DNA of 63,619 nt from Psychromarinibacter sediminicola. Lineage in GTDB: Bacteria; Pseudomonadota; Alphaproteobacteria; Rhodobacterales; Rhodobacteraceae. The stretch is taken from positions 1 to 63,619 of the forward strand of contig NZ_JARGYC010000023.1 of NCBI RefSeq assembly GCF_029168335.1. Reading direction: 5' to 3'. Numbering within the stretch: the first letter of the stretch is position 1; every line of letters begins with the position of its first letter. The translations under genes were made by a program, and so were the position numbers. Below the pieces are notes generated by a model. It searched no databases. It saw only the letters and a program-made list of their open reading frames with translations, and was not told the DNA's origin. This document shows, piece after piece, positions 25,849 to 34,348 of the stretch.

Positions 25849-25954
25849 CCTTTAGTGTGAGTTTTCGCCATGTTTTCCTGCATTTTGTGGTGCTTTTTTG
25901 CCGGTTTTCGCCGAGTCAGGGGGGCCGCGGCGGCCTGCGCGGCCGGTTCGGGCC

Positions 25955-27439
25955 CTAAAGGAACGCCGTTTCCTCGAAACTGCGCAGCTTGCGCGAGTGG
26001 ATGCGTTCCAGCGGCATGTCGCGGATCAACTCCATCGCGCGGATGCCGATCAGCAGGTGATTGGCCACCTGCGTGCGGTAGAATTCGCTCGCCATGCCGG
26101 GCAGTTTCAACTCGCCGTGCAGCGGCTTGTCCGACACGCACAGAAGCGTTCCATAGGGCACCCGGAACCGGAATCCGTTCGCGGCGATGGTGGCGGACTC
26201 CATGTCCAGCGCGATCGACCGCGACTGGCTGAGCCGTTGCACCGGGCCGGACTGGTCGCGCAGTTCCCAGTTGCGGTTGTCGATGGTCGCCACGGTCCCG
26301 GTCCGCATGATCCGCTTCAGCTCGTAGCCTTCCAGCCGCGTGACATCCTCCACCGCCTGCTCCAGCGAGGTCTGGATCTCGGCCAGCGGCGGGATCGGCG
26401 TCCAGACCGGCAGGTCGTCGTCCAGCACGTGATCCTCGCGCAGATAGGCGTGGGCCAGCACGAAATCGCCCAGCCGCTGCGAGTTCCGCAAGCCGGCGCA
26501 ATGCCCGACCATCAGCCAGGCATGCGGGCGCAGCACCGCGATATGGTCGGTCGCCGTCTTGGCGTTCGACGGTCCCACCCCGATATTGACCAGCGTGATG
26601 CCCGCGCTGTTCGGCCGCTTCAGGTGATAGGTCGGCATCTGCGGCAGCTTCGCCGGCGTCGGCAGCACCCCGTCCGAGGTCGTGATCTCGGCATTCCCGG
26701 TACCGACGAAGCTGGTATAGCCGCTGTTCGGATCGGCCAGCATGGCCCGCGCGACGGCCTCGAACTCCTCGACGTAGAACTGGTAGTTGGTGAACAGCAC
26801 GTGGTTCTGGAAATGCTCTGGGTCCGTCGCGGTGTAATGCGCCAGCCGCGCCAGCGAGTAGTCGATGCGCTGGGCGGTGAACGGCGCCAGCGGCGCCACC
26901 CCGTCGCCATAGGGAAAGCCGTAGCCGTTCACGATGTCGTCGTTCGTCGTCGCCAGGTCCGGCACGTCGAACACGTCGCGCAGCGAAAACTCCATCGCCC
27001 CGTCCTGCGGCACGGTCATCCCGTCGACCCCGCCCATCGCGAAATGCAGCGGGAGCGGCGTGGCCGACGGCCCGATCGCCACCGGCAGCCCGTGGTTCTC
27101 GATCAGCAGCCCGATCTGCTGGATCAGGTAGTTGCGGAACAGGTCGGGCCGCGTGATCGTGGTCACGTAGGTCCCCGGCTCGGCCACATGGCCGAAGGAC
27201 AGGCGGCTGTCGATCTGCGCGTAGCTGGCGGTGCTGAACCGGATCTCGGGGTAATAGGCGCGATAGCGGCTGGTGGGCTTGGTCTGGGCCAGCGCCTCGG
27301 TGAACATCGCGCGCAGGAAACCGACGCCGCCGTCGTAGATCTCGGTCAGCCGGTCGACCGCCGCCTCCGCGTCCTGGAACCGTTCTGGTCCGGGCAGCTC
27401 GGGGGATTTCAGCGGCAGCTGGCGATGGGAAATGGTCAC
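25955..27439 (-). CDS. amn: AMP nucleosidase
   Basis: The protein has 494 residues, the usual Amn length. An N-terminal regulatory domain (about residues 1-180, including RFSTASYAQIDSRLSFGHVAEPGTY) is followed by a phosphorylase-like catalytic domain with GITLVNIGVGPSNAKTATDHI and ALDMESATIAANGFRFRVPYGTLLCVSDKPLHGELKLP. It splits AMP into adenine and ribose 5-phosphate. Its start overlaps the adenine deaminase stop by four bases, so AMP can be turned into adenine and then hypoxanthine by two co-translated enzymes. Confidence 0.94.
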   Translation of the reverse strand: MTISHRQLPLKSPELPGPERFQDAEAAVDRLTEIYDGGVGFLRAMFTEALAQTKPTSRYRAYYPEIRFSTASYAQIDSRLSFGHVAEPGTYVTTITRPDLFRNYLIQQIGLLIENHGLPVAIGPSATPLPLHFAMGGVDGMTVPQDGAMEFSLRDVFDVPDLATTNDDIVNGYGFPYGDGVAPLAPFTAQRIDYSLARLAHYTATDPEHFQNHVLFTNYQFYVEEFEAVARAMLADPNSGYTSFVGTGNAEITTSDGVLPTPAKLPQMPTYHLKRPNSAGITLVNIGVGPSNAKTATDHIAVLRPHAWLMVGHCAGLRNSQRLGDFVLAHAYLREDHVLDDDLPVWTPIPPLAEIQTSLEQAVEDVTRLEGYELKRIMRTGTVATIDNRNWELRDQSGPVQRLSQSRSIALDMESATIAANGFRFRVPYGTLLCVSDKPLHGELKLPGMASEFYRTQVANHLLIGIRAMELIRDMPLERIHSRKLRSFEETAFL

Positions 27440-29244
27440 GTCTCGGCCTCGAACACATCGGTTGTCTGGAATGTCGTCACGTCCACCAGCCCCAGGTCGG
27501 AGATCCTCAACTCCGGGATCACCACCAGCGCCAGCAGGGAATGCTGCATATAGGCGTTGTTCAGCGTGCAGCCGCAGGCGCCCATCGCCTCCACCATCTT
27601 CTGCGCCTTCGCCGCGACCTCCTCGGCCGGCGCGTCCGACATCAGCCCGGCGATGGGCAGCTCCACCAGCGCCAGCTCCTGCCCGTCGCGCCAGACGGTC
27701 ACGCCGCCGCCCACCTCGGCCAGCCGGTTCGCCGCCTTGGCCATGTCCGCACGCGAGGTGCCGACGACGATCATGTGGTGGCTGTCATGCGCCACGGTCG
27801 AGGCGACGGCCATCTCGCCCTGATACCCAAAACCCGACACGAAGCCGTTCACCACGCCGCCCGTCGCCCGGTGCCGCTCCACCAGCGCGATCTGGCACAC
27901 GTCGCGGCCCGCGTCGCCCTCCACCGCGCCGTCGCGCACCTCCAGCTCGGCGGTCAGCGCCCTGGTCGGCGCCTGGTTCTCGACCACCCCGATGACCTTC
28001 GCCTTCACCCGGTTCGCACCCTCCGGCGCCGTTACCACGAAGTCGTCGGCCCGCTTGTCGGCGCCCATATTCACCGAGTCCCGCGCATGCGCCGGCCAGT
28101 CCCCGTGCGGGAAGTCCACCGTCACCCGGCCGTCCACGGCCACCGTCTCGCCGCGCGCGATCACCCGCCCGATCGGCAGGGTCGCGAGATCCGACGTCAG
28201 GATCATGTCCGCGCGACGCCCCGGCGCGATGGACCCGAGCTCGCGCTCCAGCCCGAAATGCGTGGCGGTGTTGATCGTCGCCATCTGCAAGGCCACCAGC
28301 GGGTCGCAGCCGCACTCCACCGCATGCCGCACCACCCGGTTCATGTGCCCGTCATTCACCAGCGTCCCGGAATGGCAGTCGTCGGTGCAGAGGATAAAGT
28401 TCCGCGGGTCCAGCCCCTTCTCGGTCACCGCGGTGATCTGCGCCTTCACGTCGTACCAGGCCGAGCCCAGCCGCAGCATCGCGCGCATCCCCTGCCGCAC
28501 CCGCATGATCGCGTCGGCCTCGCGCGTGCCCTCGTGGTCGTCCGCCGGCCCGCCCGCGACATAGGCCAGGAACGCGGGCCCCAGGTCGGGCGACGCATAG
28601 TGCCCGCCCACGGTCTTGCCCGCCGCCTGCGTCGCCGCGATCTCGGCCAGCATCTTCGCATCCCCGGCCGCGACGCCGGGATAGTTCATCATCTCGCCCA
28701 GCCCGACGATCCCCGGCCAGGTCATCGCCTCGGCCACGTCCTCGGGCCCGATCTCGTAGCCGGTCGTCTCCAGCCCCGGCGCCGACGGCGCACAGCTCGG
28801 CATCTGGGTAAAGATGTTGACCGGCTGCAGCAGCGCCTCGTCATGCATCAGCCGCACGCCCTCCAGCCCCATGACATTGGCGATCTCGTGCGGGTCGGTG
28901 AACATCGTGGTGGTGCCGTGCGGCGTCACGGCGCGGGCGAACTCCGCCGGTGTCAGCATGCCCGACTCGATGTGCATATGCGCGTCGCACAGGCCGGGGA
29001 TCACGTATTGCCCCGGGGCCTCGATCACCTCGGTCGCCTCGCCGATGCAATGCGACAGGTCTTCGGCGACCGCCGCGATGCGCCCCGCGGCGACCGCCAC
29101 CTGCCAGCCGTCCAGCACCTCGCGGGAATGGACGTTCACGACCTTGCCGCCCCGGATCACCAGGTCGGCGGGCGCCCGGCCGGCCGCCACGGCGACCAGC
29201 TTCGGCGCCGCCTCGGCCCAGCTCTGCAAATCAGTCGCTCTCAT
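27436..29244 (-). CDS. ade: adenine deaminase
   Basis: The protein has 602 residues, amidohydrolase superfamily. Metal ligands are visible in VIPGLCDAHMHIESGMLTPAEFARAVTPHGTT, VGLGEMMNYPGVA, FILCTDDCHSGTLVNDGHMN and the C-terminal domain typical of Ade (TVAHDSHHMIVVGTSRADMAKAANRL). It deaminates adenine to hypoxanthine with Mn or Fe. ATG 29244 is chosen because MRATDLQSWAEAAPKLVAVAAGR is the family N-terminus. It is upstream gene of the ade-amn pair and follows the ABC-F gene by 62 bp on the same strand. Confidence 0.94.
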   Translation of the reverse strand: MRATDLQSWAEAAPKLVAVAAGRAPADLVIRGGKVVNVHSREVLDGWQVAVAAGRIAAVAEDLSHCIGEATEVIEAPGQYVIPGLCDAHMHIESGMLTPAEFARAVTPHGTTTMFTDPHEIANVMGLEGVRLMHDEALLQPVNIFTQMPSCAPSAPGLETTGYEIGPEDVAEAMTWPGIVGLGEMMNYPGVAAGDAKMLAEIAATQAAGKTVGGHYASPDLGPAFLAYVAGGPADDHEGTREADAIMRVRQGMRAMLRLGSAWYDVKAQITAVTEKGLDPRNFILCTDDCHSGTLVNDGHMNRVVRHAVECGCDPLVALQMATINTATHFGLERELGSIAPGRRADMILTSDLATLPIGRVIARGETVAVDGRVTVDFPHGDWPAHARDSVNMGADKRADDFVVTAPEGANRVKAKVIGVVENQAPTRALTAELEVRDGAVEGDAGRDVCQIALVERHRATGGVVNGFVSGFGYQGEMAVASTVAHDSHHMIVVGTSRADMAKAANRLAEVGGGVTVWRDGQELALVELPIAGLMSDAPAEEVAAKAQKMVEAMGACGCTLNNAYMQHSLLALVVIPELRISDLGLVDVTTFQTTDVFEAET

Positions 29245-29306
29245 GGGCCGATCATCGCCAGAACGGACCGGCGCGCAACCCCCCGCAATGCGCGGCGGGC
29301 GCGGGC

Positions 29307-30884
29307 TCACCCGAGGTCCAGGACCCGCGTCACCCCGATCGCCTCCAGGAACGCCGCGTCGTGGCTGACCACCAGCAGCGCGCCGTCATAGCCGCGCAGC
29401 GCCGCTTCCAGCGCCTCGACCGCCTCCAGGTCCAGATGGTTCGTCGGCTCGTCGAGGATCAGCAATTGCGGCGGCACGCCCCCGCCGATGGCACAGGCCA
29501 GCCCGGCCCGCAGCATCTGCCCGCCGCTCAGCGACGCCACCTTCGTCAGCGCCGCCTCGCCCCGGAACAGGAACCGCGCCAGCATCGCCCGCGCCGCGGT
29601 CGCGTCCGTGCCGGGGTTCAGCCGCCGGAAATTCTCCAGAACCGACAACCTTGGGTCCAGCGCCCCCACCGACTGATCCAGCATCGCGAACTCTACATGG
29701 ACGCGCGCCGCCCCGGCCATCGGCGCGAGCCGCCCGGCCAGCACCGACAGAAGCGTCGTCTTCCCGGACCCGTTCGGCCCGGTCACCGCCACCCGCTCGG
29801 GCCCGGTCATCCGGAAGGACAGTCCCTGTATCACCGCAACATCGCCGTACCCGGCCGCCAGATCATCGACCGTCACAACGTCCCGCCCCGCCGGCAAGCC
29901 GGTCGGCGGCAGCTCCATCGCCAGCGGCTGCAAGACCTCGACCTTTTCGCGCGCCGCCTCCACGGCCTCCCGCGCAGCGCCGATCCGCGCCTCGGCCAGC
30001 CGCGCCTGCGCGCCGCCGGTGCCCTCGGACCGCTCCTTCATCTTGTCCAGGAGCATCTTCGACTGCCCGCCGCTGGCGCGGATCCTCTTGCCGGACTTGT
30101 CGGTCCGCGCCTTGCGCTCCGCCCGCGCCTGCGCCGCCTTCGAGGCCTCGGCCAGCCTGCGCTCGGCCTCGGCCAGCCCCTGTTCCGCCGCCGCAAGCTC
30201 CTGCGCCTTCTGCGCGCGATACAGGCTCCATCCGCCGCCATAGCGCGTGGTCCCCAGCGTGGTCAGCTCCACGATGGCGTCCATCTCCTCCAGCAGTTCC
30301 CGGTCATGGCTTACAACCACCGCCCCGCCGCGCCAGCCGCGCAGCAGGTCCAGAACCGCCGCGCGGCCGTCGCGGTCCAGGTTGTTCGTCGGCTCGTCCA
30401 GCAGCAGGAACTCCGGCTCTCGGAAGATCAGCGCCGCCAGCCCGGCCCGCGTCCGCTGCCCGCCGGACAGGTCCGCCAGCCGCGTCTCCGGCGCCACCTC
30501 CAGCCCCACGCGCGCCAGCGCGGCCGCCATCCGCTCCTCCAGCGTCCAGTCCGCCTCGGCCAGCTCTTCCACCGTCGCCGCGCCCGCCGCCGCCCGCGCG
30601 AGAAGCGCCAGCGACGAGCGCACCCCGAACAGGTCCGCGACGGTCGCGCCAGGCTCGGTCTGCACCGATTGCTGCAGCCAGCCCAGCGACGCCTCCGTCG
30701 ACACGTTGCCCGACGCCGGCGTCAACTGCCCCGCGATCAGCCGCAACAGCGTGGTCTTGCCCACCCCGTTGCGCCCGACGAGGCCGGTGCGCTCGGGCGC
30801 GAGCGTCAGCGTCAGGTCGGTGAAAAGGGCGTGGCCGTCAGGCGTGGCCCAGGACAGGTCGGAAAGCGTGATGGCGTGCGGCAT
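29307..30884 (-). CDS. ABC-F family ATPase (translation factor or antibiotic-protection type)
   Basis: The protein has 525 residues with two nucleotide-binding domains and no membrane domain. Walker A GRNGVGKTT (N-terminal) and GPNGSGKTT (C-terminal), signature LSGGQRTRAGLAAL and LSGGQMLRAGLA, and Walker B LLLDEPTNNLD and LILDEPTNHLD are all intact. The charged linker between domains is helical (TLGTTRYGGGWSLYRAQKAQELAAAEQGLAEAERRL). ABC-F proteins act on the ribosome. The start is ATG 30884; a short upstream ORF overlaps it (see next entry). A 55-bp repeated element lies 149 bp upstream. Confidence 0.93.
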   Translation of the reverse strand: MPHAITLSDLSWATPDGHALFTDLTLTLAPERTGLVGRNGVGKTTLLRLIAGQLTPASGNVSTEASLGWLQQSVQTEPGATVADLFGVRSSLALLARAAAGAATVEELAEADWTLEERMAAALARVGLEVAPETRLADLSGGQRTRAGLAALIFREPEFLLLDEPTNNLDRDGRAAVLDLLRGWRGGAVVVSHDRELLEEMDAIVELTTLGTTRYGGGWSLYRAQKAQELAAAEQGLAEAERRLAEASKAAQARAERKARTDKSGKRIRASGGQSKMLLDKMKERSEGTGGAQARLAEARIGAAREAVEAAREKVEVLQPLAMELPPTGLPAGRDVVTVDDLAAGYGDVAVIQGLSFRMTGPERVAVTGPNGSGKTTLLSVLAGRLAPMAGAARVHVEFAMLDQSVGALDPRLSVLENFRRLNPGTDATAARAMLARFLFRGEAALTKVASLSGGQMLRAGLACAIGGGVPPQLLILDEPTNHLDLEAVEALEAALRGYDGALLVVSHDAAFLEAIGVTRVLDLG

Positions 30885-30936
30885 GAAAATCCCCGGTCGG
30901 TCGTGTCTGGACGATGGCGACAGGGTGGATTTCCAT
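30838..30936 (-). promoter_or_regulatory. possible leader ORF (32 codons) overlapping the ABC-F start
   Basis: On the minus strand ATG 30936, behind a GGAGTG site, opens a 32-codon frame starting MEIHPVAIVQTRPTGDFH. It runs past the ABC-F start codon (30884) in another frame. Its translation would interfere with or couple to ABC-F initiation. Short leader ORFs control several antibiotic-inducible ABC-F genes; here this is only a structural resemblance. Confidence 0.35.
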
Positions 30937-31033
30937 GGCTCACTCCGGATTGGACGCGACGGCCGCGTCGCGGCGTATCTAGCCGCCGCCCGCCGCGGAA
31001 TCAAGCCCCGCGCCCCGCGTCCGGACGCGCGCA

Positions 31034-31088
31034 GTTACCGCTATCATGAAAGATATCAACGACTTGCCTATGCGTCCAACCTTGGACA
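31034..31088 (-). repeat. 55-bp two-block element, copy 2 (minus strand)
   Basis: Read on the minus strand it begins TGTCCAAGGTTGGACG and ends GATAGCGGTAAC, with AAGTC in the middle. It is gap-free against the copy at 53341-53395, with 37 of 55 positions identical by eye and the first 16 identical. It points at the ABC-F gene, whose start is 149 bp away. The remaining non-coding part of 30885-31152 shows only the leader ORF and the aldolase ribosome site. Confidence 0.7.
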
Positions 31089-31152
31089 CCCCTCCCTTTC
31101 CCCCGCCCCCGCGGATCGCTACCCTGTCCGCGACAGATCACAGGAGCCGCCC

Positions 31153-31905
31153 ATGGACACCGCCCGCATCCCCAATATCGACCACTGGTCCGAGCGCGTC
31201 GACCTCGCCGCCGCCTTCCGCTGGACCGCCCGGCTGAACATGCACGAGGCCGTCGCCAACCACTTCTCGCTGGCCGTGAACGACGACGGGACGCAGTTCC
31301 TGATGAACCCCAACCAGCAGCATTTCTCGCGCACCCGCGCCTCCGACCTGCTGCTGATCGACGCCAACGACCCGGCCGCGCTCGACGGCCCCGACGCTCC
31401 CGATCCCACGGCCTGGCACCTGCACGGCGCGATCCACCGGCACTGCCCCCATGCCCGCTGCGCGATGCATGTCCACTCGGTCCATGCCACGATCCTCGCC
31501 TGCCTCGAGGACAGCCTGCTGCCGCCCATCGACCAGACCTCGGCGATGTTCTACGGTCGCCAGGTCGTCGACGACGCCTATGGCGGGCTCGCCTTCGAGG
31601 AGGAAGGCGAACGCTGCGCCGCGCTGTTCTCGGACCCGGAGAAATTCGTGATGATCATGGGCAACCACGGGATCATGGTCATCGGCGACACCGTCGGCCA
31701 GGCCTTCAACCGGCTCTACCATTTCGAACGCGCGGCCCAGACCTATATCGGCGCGCTGCAGACCGGCCGGCCGTTGCGGATGCTGCCCGACGTCGTCGCC
31801 GCGAAGACGGCGCAGGAGATCGCGGATTATCCCGAGACCGACCAACGCCACCTCGACGAGCTGAAGGCGATCCTCGACGAGGAAGGCTCGAACTACGCCA
31901 CCTGA
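31153..31905 (+). CDS. class II aldolase/adducin family protein
   Basis: The protein has 250 residues. Metal-binding motifs are HLHGAIHRHCPHARCAMHVHSVHATILA (two histidines of the H-x-H pair) and MGNHGIMVIGDTVGQAFNRLYHFERAAQ (third His). This is the fold of L-fuculose-1-phosphate aldolase, but many members with the N-terminal ERVDLAAAFRWTARLNMHEAVANHFS are of unknown substrate. ATG 31153 follows CAGGAG. It ends in a pair of large palindromes shared with the converging YciI gene. Confidence 0.88.
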   Translation: MDTARIPNIDHWSERVDLAAAFRWTARLNMHEAVANHFSLAVNDDGTQFLMNPNQQHFSRTRASDLLLIDANDPAALDGPDAPDPTAWHLHGAIHRHCPHARCAMHVHSVHATILACLEDSLLPPIDQTSAMFYGRQVVDDAYGGLAFEEEGERCAALFSDPEKFVMIMGNHGIMVIGDTVGQAFNRLYHFERAAQTYIGALQTGRPLRMLPDVVAAKTAQEIADYPETDQRHLDELKAILDEEGSNYAT

Positions 31906-31929
31906 GCGGCAAAGGGCGGGACGGGCGCC

Positions 31930-31975
31930 GGATCGTTGCCAACGATCCGATCCGTTTTCTTCGCGAAGAAAACGG
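31930..31975. terminator. double palindrome between converging genes
   Basis: Two perfect palindromes lie 3 bp apart. GGATCGTTGCCAACGATCC is at 31930-31948, and a 24-bp palindrome (CCGTTTTCTTCG plus its reverse complement) is at 31952-31975. They are flanked by a weaker GGCGGGACGGGC / GCCCGCCCGTC pairing. The position between convergent stops suggests a bidirectional terminator; the second palindrome carries T- and A-runs on its arms. Confidence 0.6.
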
Positions 31976-31993
31976 GCAGGCCCGCCCGTCGCG

Positions 31994-32308
31994 CTACATC
32001 TCGATCATCTCCGCGACCTCGACCGAGCCGGATCCGTCCTGCACCATCGGGCAACCCTTCGCCATCTCGCAGGCGGCCGCCTGGTCCGCCGCCTCGACGA
32101 GGGTCAGCCCCGACACCGGATTCGCGCCGCCGTCCCCGGCAATGCCCTGCGCGCTGACTGTCTTCGACGGCCCGGCCGGCCCGCCGCCATGGACCACCTT
32201 GTCGCCCATCGACTGATACCAGGCGTTCCATTCGGCCATCACTTTCTCACCCTCTTCGGGCGTCTCCGGTGTCTTGCCGCCGTGATAGATGAACATGAAA
32301 TTCGGCAT
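31994..32308 (-). CDS. YciI-family (DGPF-domain) protein
   Basis: The protein has 104 residues. MPNFMFIYHGGKTPETPEEGEKVMAEWNAWYQSMGDKVVHGGGPAG and the DGSGSVEVAEMIEM end match YCII/DGPF-domain proteins, which have a ferredoxin-like fold with His/Asp pairs of unknown catalytic role. It is the last gene of an ArsR-SRPBCC-YciI operon, a combination common in actinobacteria and alphaproteobacteria. The SRPBCC gene starts 22 bp upstream. Confidence 0.85.
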   Translation of the reverse strand: MPNFMFIYHGGKTPETPEEGEKVMAEWNAWYQSMGDKVVHGGGPAGPSKTVSAQGIAGDGGANPVSGLTLVEAADQAAACEMAKGCPMVQDGSGSVEVAEMIEM

Positions 32309-32330
32309 CTCGTTCTCCCTGTTTGCCAGA

Positions 32331-32765
32331 TCAGCTGCCGGCCAGCGCCTCCAGCCTGCGCAGGCTGGAGGTCCAGCCTTCTGTATGATTGCGCGCCGTC
32401 TCGTCGTCGGGCAGGTCGGTGTGGTCCAGCGTCAGGTCGGTGCCGCCGCCCTGGGCGGGGACCAGCCGGATCGTCACGTGGCTTTCCACGCCGCGCCTGT
32501 CGTTCTCGTCGTGCCACGCCCAGGTGAAACCGATGGAATTCGGCGGGTCCACATGCGTCACCTGGCCCGAGACCTTGAACCGCCGCCCCTCGGCATTCAC
32601 CATCACCGACATCCACGGCCCCGTCGTCTCGAAGGACAACCGGTGCTCGGTGACATGCACCTCCTCCGGCCCCCACCATTTCAGCAGGTTCTCGGTCCTG
32701 GACACGAACTCGAACACCCGCGCCGGCGGGGCCTTCAGGTGGCGTTCCAGTCTGACCTCCGGCAT
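32331..32765 (-). CDS. SRPBCC-domain protein (AHSA1-like)
   Basis: The protein has 144 residues with one START/Bet v1-like fold. MPEVRLERHLKAPPARVFEFVSRTENLLKWWGPEEVHVTEH is the AHSA1-type N-terminus and GGTDLTLDHTDLPDDETARNHTEGWTSSLRRLEAL the C-terminal helix. These proteins bind small hydrophobic ligands. It is adjacent (4 bp) to the ArsR regulator, typical of ligand-linked stress operons. Ligand unknown. Confidence 0.88.
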   Translation of the reverse strand: MPEVRLERHLKAPPARVFEFVSRTENLLKWWGPEEVHVTEHRLSFETTGPWMSVMVNAEGRRFKVSGQVTHVDPPNSIGFTWAWHDENDRRGVESHVTIRLVPAQGGGTDLTLDHTDLPDDETARNHTEGWTSSLRRLEALAGS

Positions 32766-32769
32766 CGGG

Positions 32770-33102
32770 CTAGCCCTCCTCGTTCAGCGCGGCGGCGAGC
32801 CGGTCCAGGCTGGCCCCCCAGAACGCCGCGTGGTCCATCGTCCAGTCGTTGATCGCCCGCACGGCCGCCGGGTTGGCGGAATAGATGCGCCGTTGCGCAT
32901 CGACCCGCTGCGAGATCAGCCCGGCCTCGCGCAGCACCTTCAGATGGCGCGAAACCGCGGGGGCGGAGATATCCGCCACGTCCTGCAGATCTCCCGCCGA
33001 CTGCGCCCCGTCGCGCAGGAGCCGCTCCAGGATCGCGAAGCGGTTCGGGTCGCCCAGGGCCGAGAAGGCCGTGACCAGGTCGGGTGTCATTGTTTTGCTC
33101 AT
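32770..33102 (-). CDS. ArsR-family winged-helix repressor
   Basis: The protein has 110 residues. LGDPNRFAILERLLRDGAQSAGDLQDVADISAPAVSRHLKVLREAGLISQRVDAQRRIY is the complete helix-turn-helix and wing. The metal-binding ELCVCDL motif of true ArsR is absent, so it belongs to the metal-independent branch usually linked to SRPBCC genes. It heads the operon and is preceded directly by a GTTAATTAAC palindrome. An internal ATG at 33090 is also possible. Confidence 0.9.
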   Translation of the reverse strand: MSKTMTPDLVTAFSALGDPNRFAILERLLRDGAQSAGDLQDVADISAPAVSRHLKVLREAGLISQRVDAQRRIYSANPAAVRAINDWTMDHAAFWGASLDRLAAALNEEG

Positions 33103-33104
33103 CG

Positions 33105-33114
33105 GTTAATTAAC
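33105..33114. promoter_or_regulatory. palindrome at the ArsR-family gene start
   Basis: GTTAATTAAC is a perfect 10-bp palindrome, three bases upstream of the ATG, in an AT-rich island. AT-rich inverted repeats here usually serve as the autorepression site of ArsR-family proteins. Confidence 0.45.
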
Positions 33115-33178
33115 TATCCTGCGAATCGCAATCCGTCAAGCCTTGCCTTCCGGTCCCGGGACGGCGAGTGTCGCCGCC

Positions 33179-34045
33179 ATGACGAAAACGCTCCTGTCCT
33201 TCGGTCACGGTTACTCGGCGCGCGCGCTGTCCCGGCTTCTTTTGCCGCGCGGCTGGCGGATCATCGGCACGACCCGGACGCATGAGAAGGCCGACAGCCT
33301 GCGCGCCGACGGGGTCGCGCCGCTGATCTGGCCGGGGGACGCGCTGTCCGAACCGCTCGCCACCGCGACCCATCTGCTGATCTCCGCCGGCCCGGATGCG
33401 GCGGGCGACCCGGTTCTGAACGCCGCCCGGGCGCAGATCGCCGACGCCGCGCCGCATATCGACTGGGTCGGCTACCTCTCCACCACCGGGGTCTATGGCG
33501 ATCACCGGGGCGGATGGGTCGACGAGGACACGCCGCTGACGCCTTCGACCCGCCGCGGCAAGCTCCGGGTCGAGGCCGAGGCCGCGTGGCGCGCGCTGGC
33601 CGCCGAGACCGGCCTGCCGCTGCACATCTTCCGGCTCGCCGGTATCTACGGCCCCGGCCGCGGCCCGTTCGCCAAGGTCCGTGCCGGCACCGCGCGCCGG
33701 ATCGTCAAGCCGGGACAGGTGTTCAGCCGCATCCATGTGGAGGACATCGCGCAGGTTCTGGCGGCCTCGATCGCCCGGCCGAATCCCGGCGCCGTCTACA
33801 ATGTCTGCGACGACGACCCGGCGCCGCCGGAGGACGTCATCGCCCATGCCGCGGACATGCTGGGCCTGCCGCTGCCGCCGGCGGAGGATTTCGAGACGGC
33901 CGAGATGACGCCCATGGCCCGCAGCTTCTATGCCGAGTCCAAGCGCGTTCGGAACGACCGGATCAAGGACGAGCTGGGTGTCGACCTGATCTACCCGTCC
34001 TATCGCGACGGGCTCGCGGCGCTTCTGCGCGACGACGCGGCCTGA
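33179..34045 (+). CDS. NAD-dependent epimerase/dehydratase-like SDR (YeeZ-type)
   Basis: The protein has 288 residues. It opens with a degenerate Rossmann motif LSFGHGYSARALSRLLL where classic SDRs have GxxGxxG. The extended-SDR features STTGVYGDHRGGWVDEDTPL, RLAGIYGPGRGPFAKV and FSRIHVEDIAQVLAASI are clear. It resembles YeeZ-like proteins of unknown substrate. ATG 33179 is chosen; an in-frame start 36 bp upstream lacks a ribosome site. It diverges from the ArsR gene. Confidence 0.82.
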   Translation: MTKTLLSFGHGYSARALSRLLLPRGWRIIGTTRTHEKADSLRADGVAPLIWPGDALSEPLATATHLLISAGPDAAGDPVLNAARAQIADAAPHIDWVGYLSTTGVYGDHRGGWVDEDTPLTPSTRRGKLRVEAEAAWRALAAETGLPLHIFRLAGIYGPGRGPFAKVRAGTARRIVKPGQVFSRIHVEDIAQVLAASIARPNPGAVYNVCDDDPAPPEDVIAHAADMLGLPLPPAEDFETAEMTPMARSFYAESKRVRNDRIKDELGVDLIYPSYRDGLAALLRDDAA

Positions 34046-34048
34046 GCG

Positions 34049-34234
34049 CTACTGTGCCGCGCCCACGACGATCGTAAGGAAAGCCATCAGCCCGATGACC
34101 CAGGCATCGCTGCCGGTTTCGGCGGCGGCCTCGACCACCACCTCGGGCTCCACCACCACGACCTTGTCGTAGTTGCCGGCCGTCGCCCCGCCAGCGAGCG
34201 TGGCGAACGCAGCCGCAAGTACAAGCTTCTTCAT
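34049..34234 (-). CDS. small secreted or membrane protein, unknown function
   Basis: The protein has 61 residues. MKKLVLAAAFATLAGGATAGNY is a signal peptide with a likely cleavage at TAG|NY. A short acidic valine-rich segment (VVVVEPEVVVEAAAETG) is followed by a C-terminal hydrophobic helix (AWVIGLMAFLTIVVGAAQ). The same plan occurs in short Rhodobacteraceae proteins that I recall but cannot name with certainty. Its stop lies 3 bp from the converging SDR gene. Confidence 0.65.
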   Translation of the reverse strand: MKKLVLAAAFATLAGGATAGNYDKVVVVEPEVVVEAAAETGSDAWVIGLMAFLTIVVGAAQ

Positions 34235-34348
34235 GTCACGACCCCCCAGTCGTTGAATACTCCACAACATCTAGGGGACGGCATCCGGTCGGGACCACAA
34301 CTGAGCGCCCCGACGTCAACCGAAAGCCGAAGCTGTGGCTTTCCCGCA

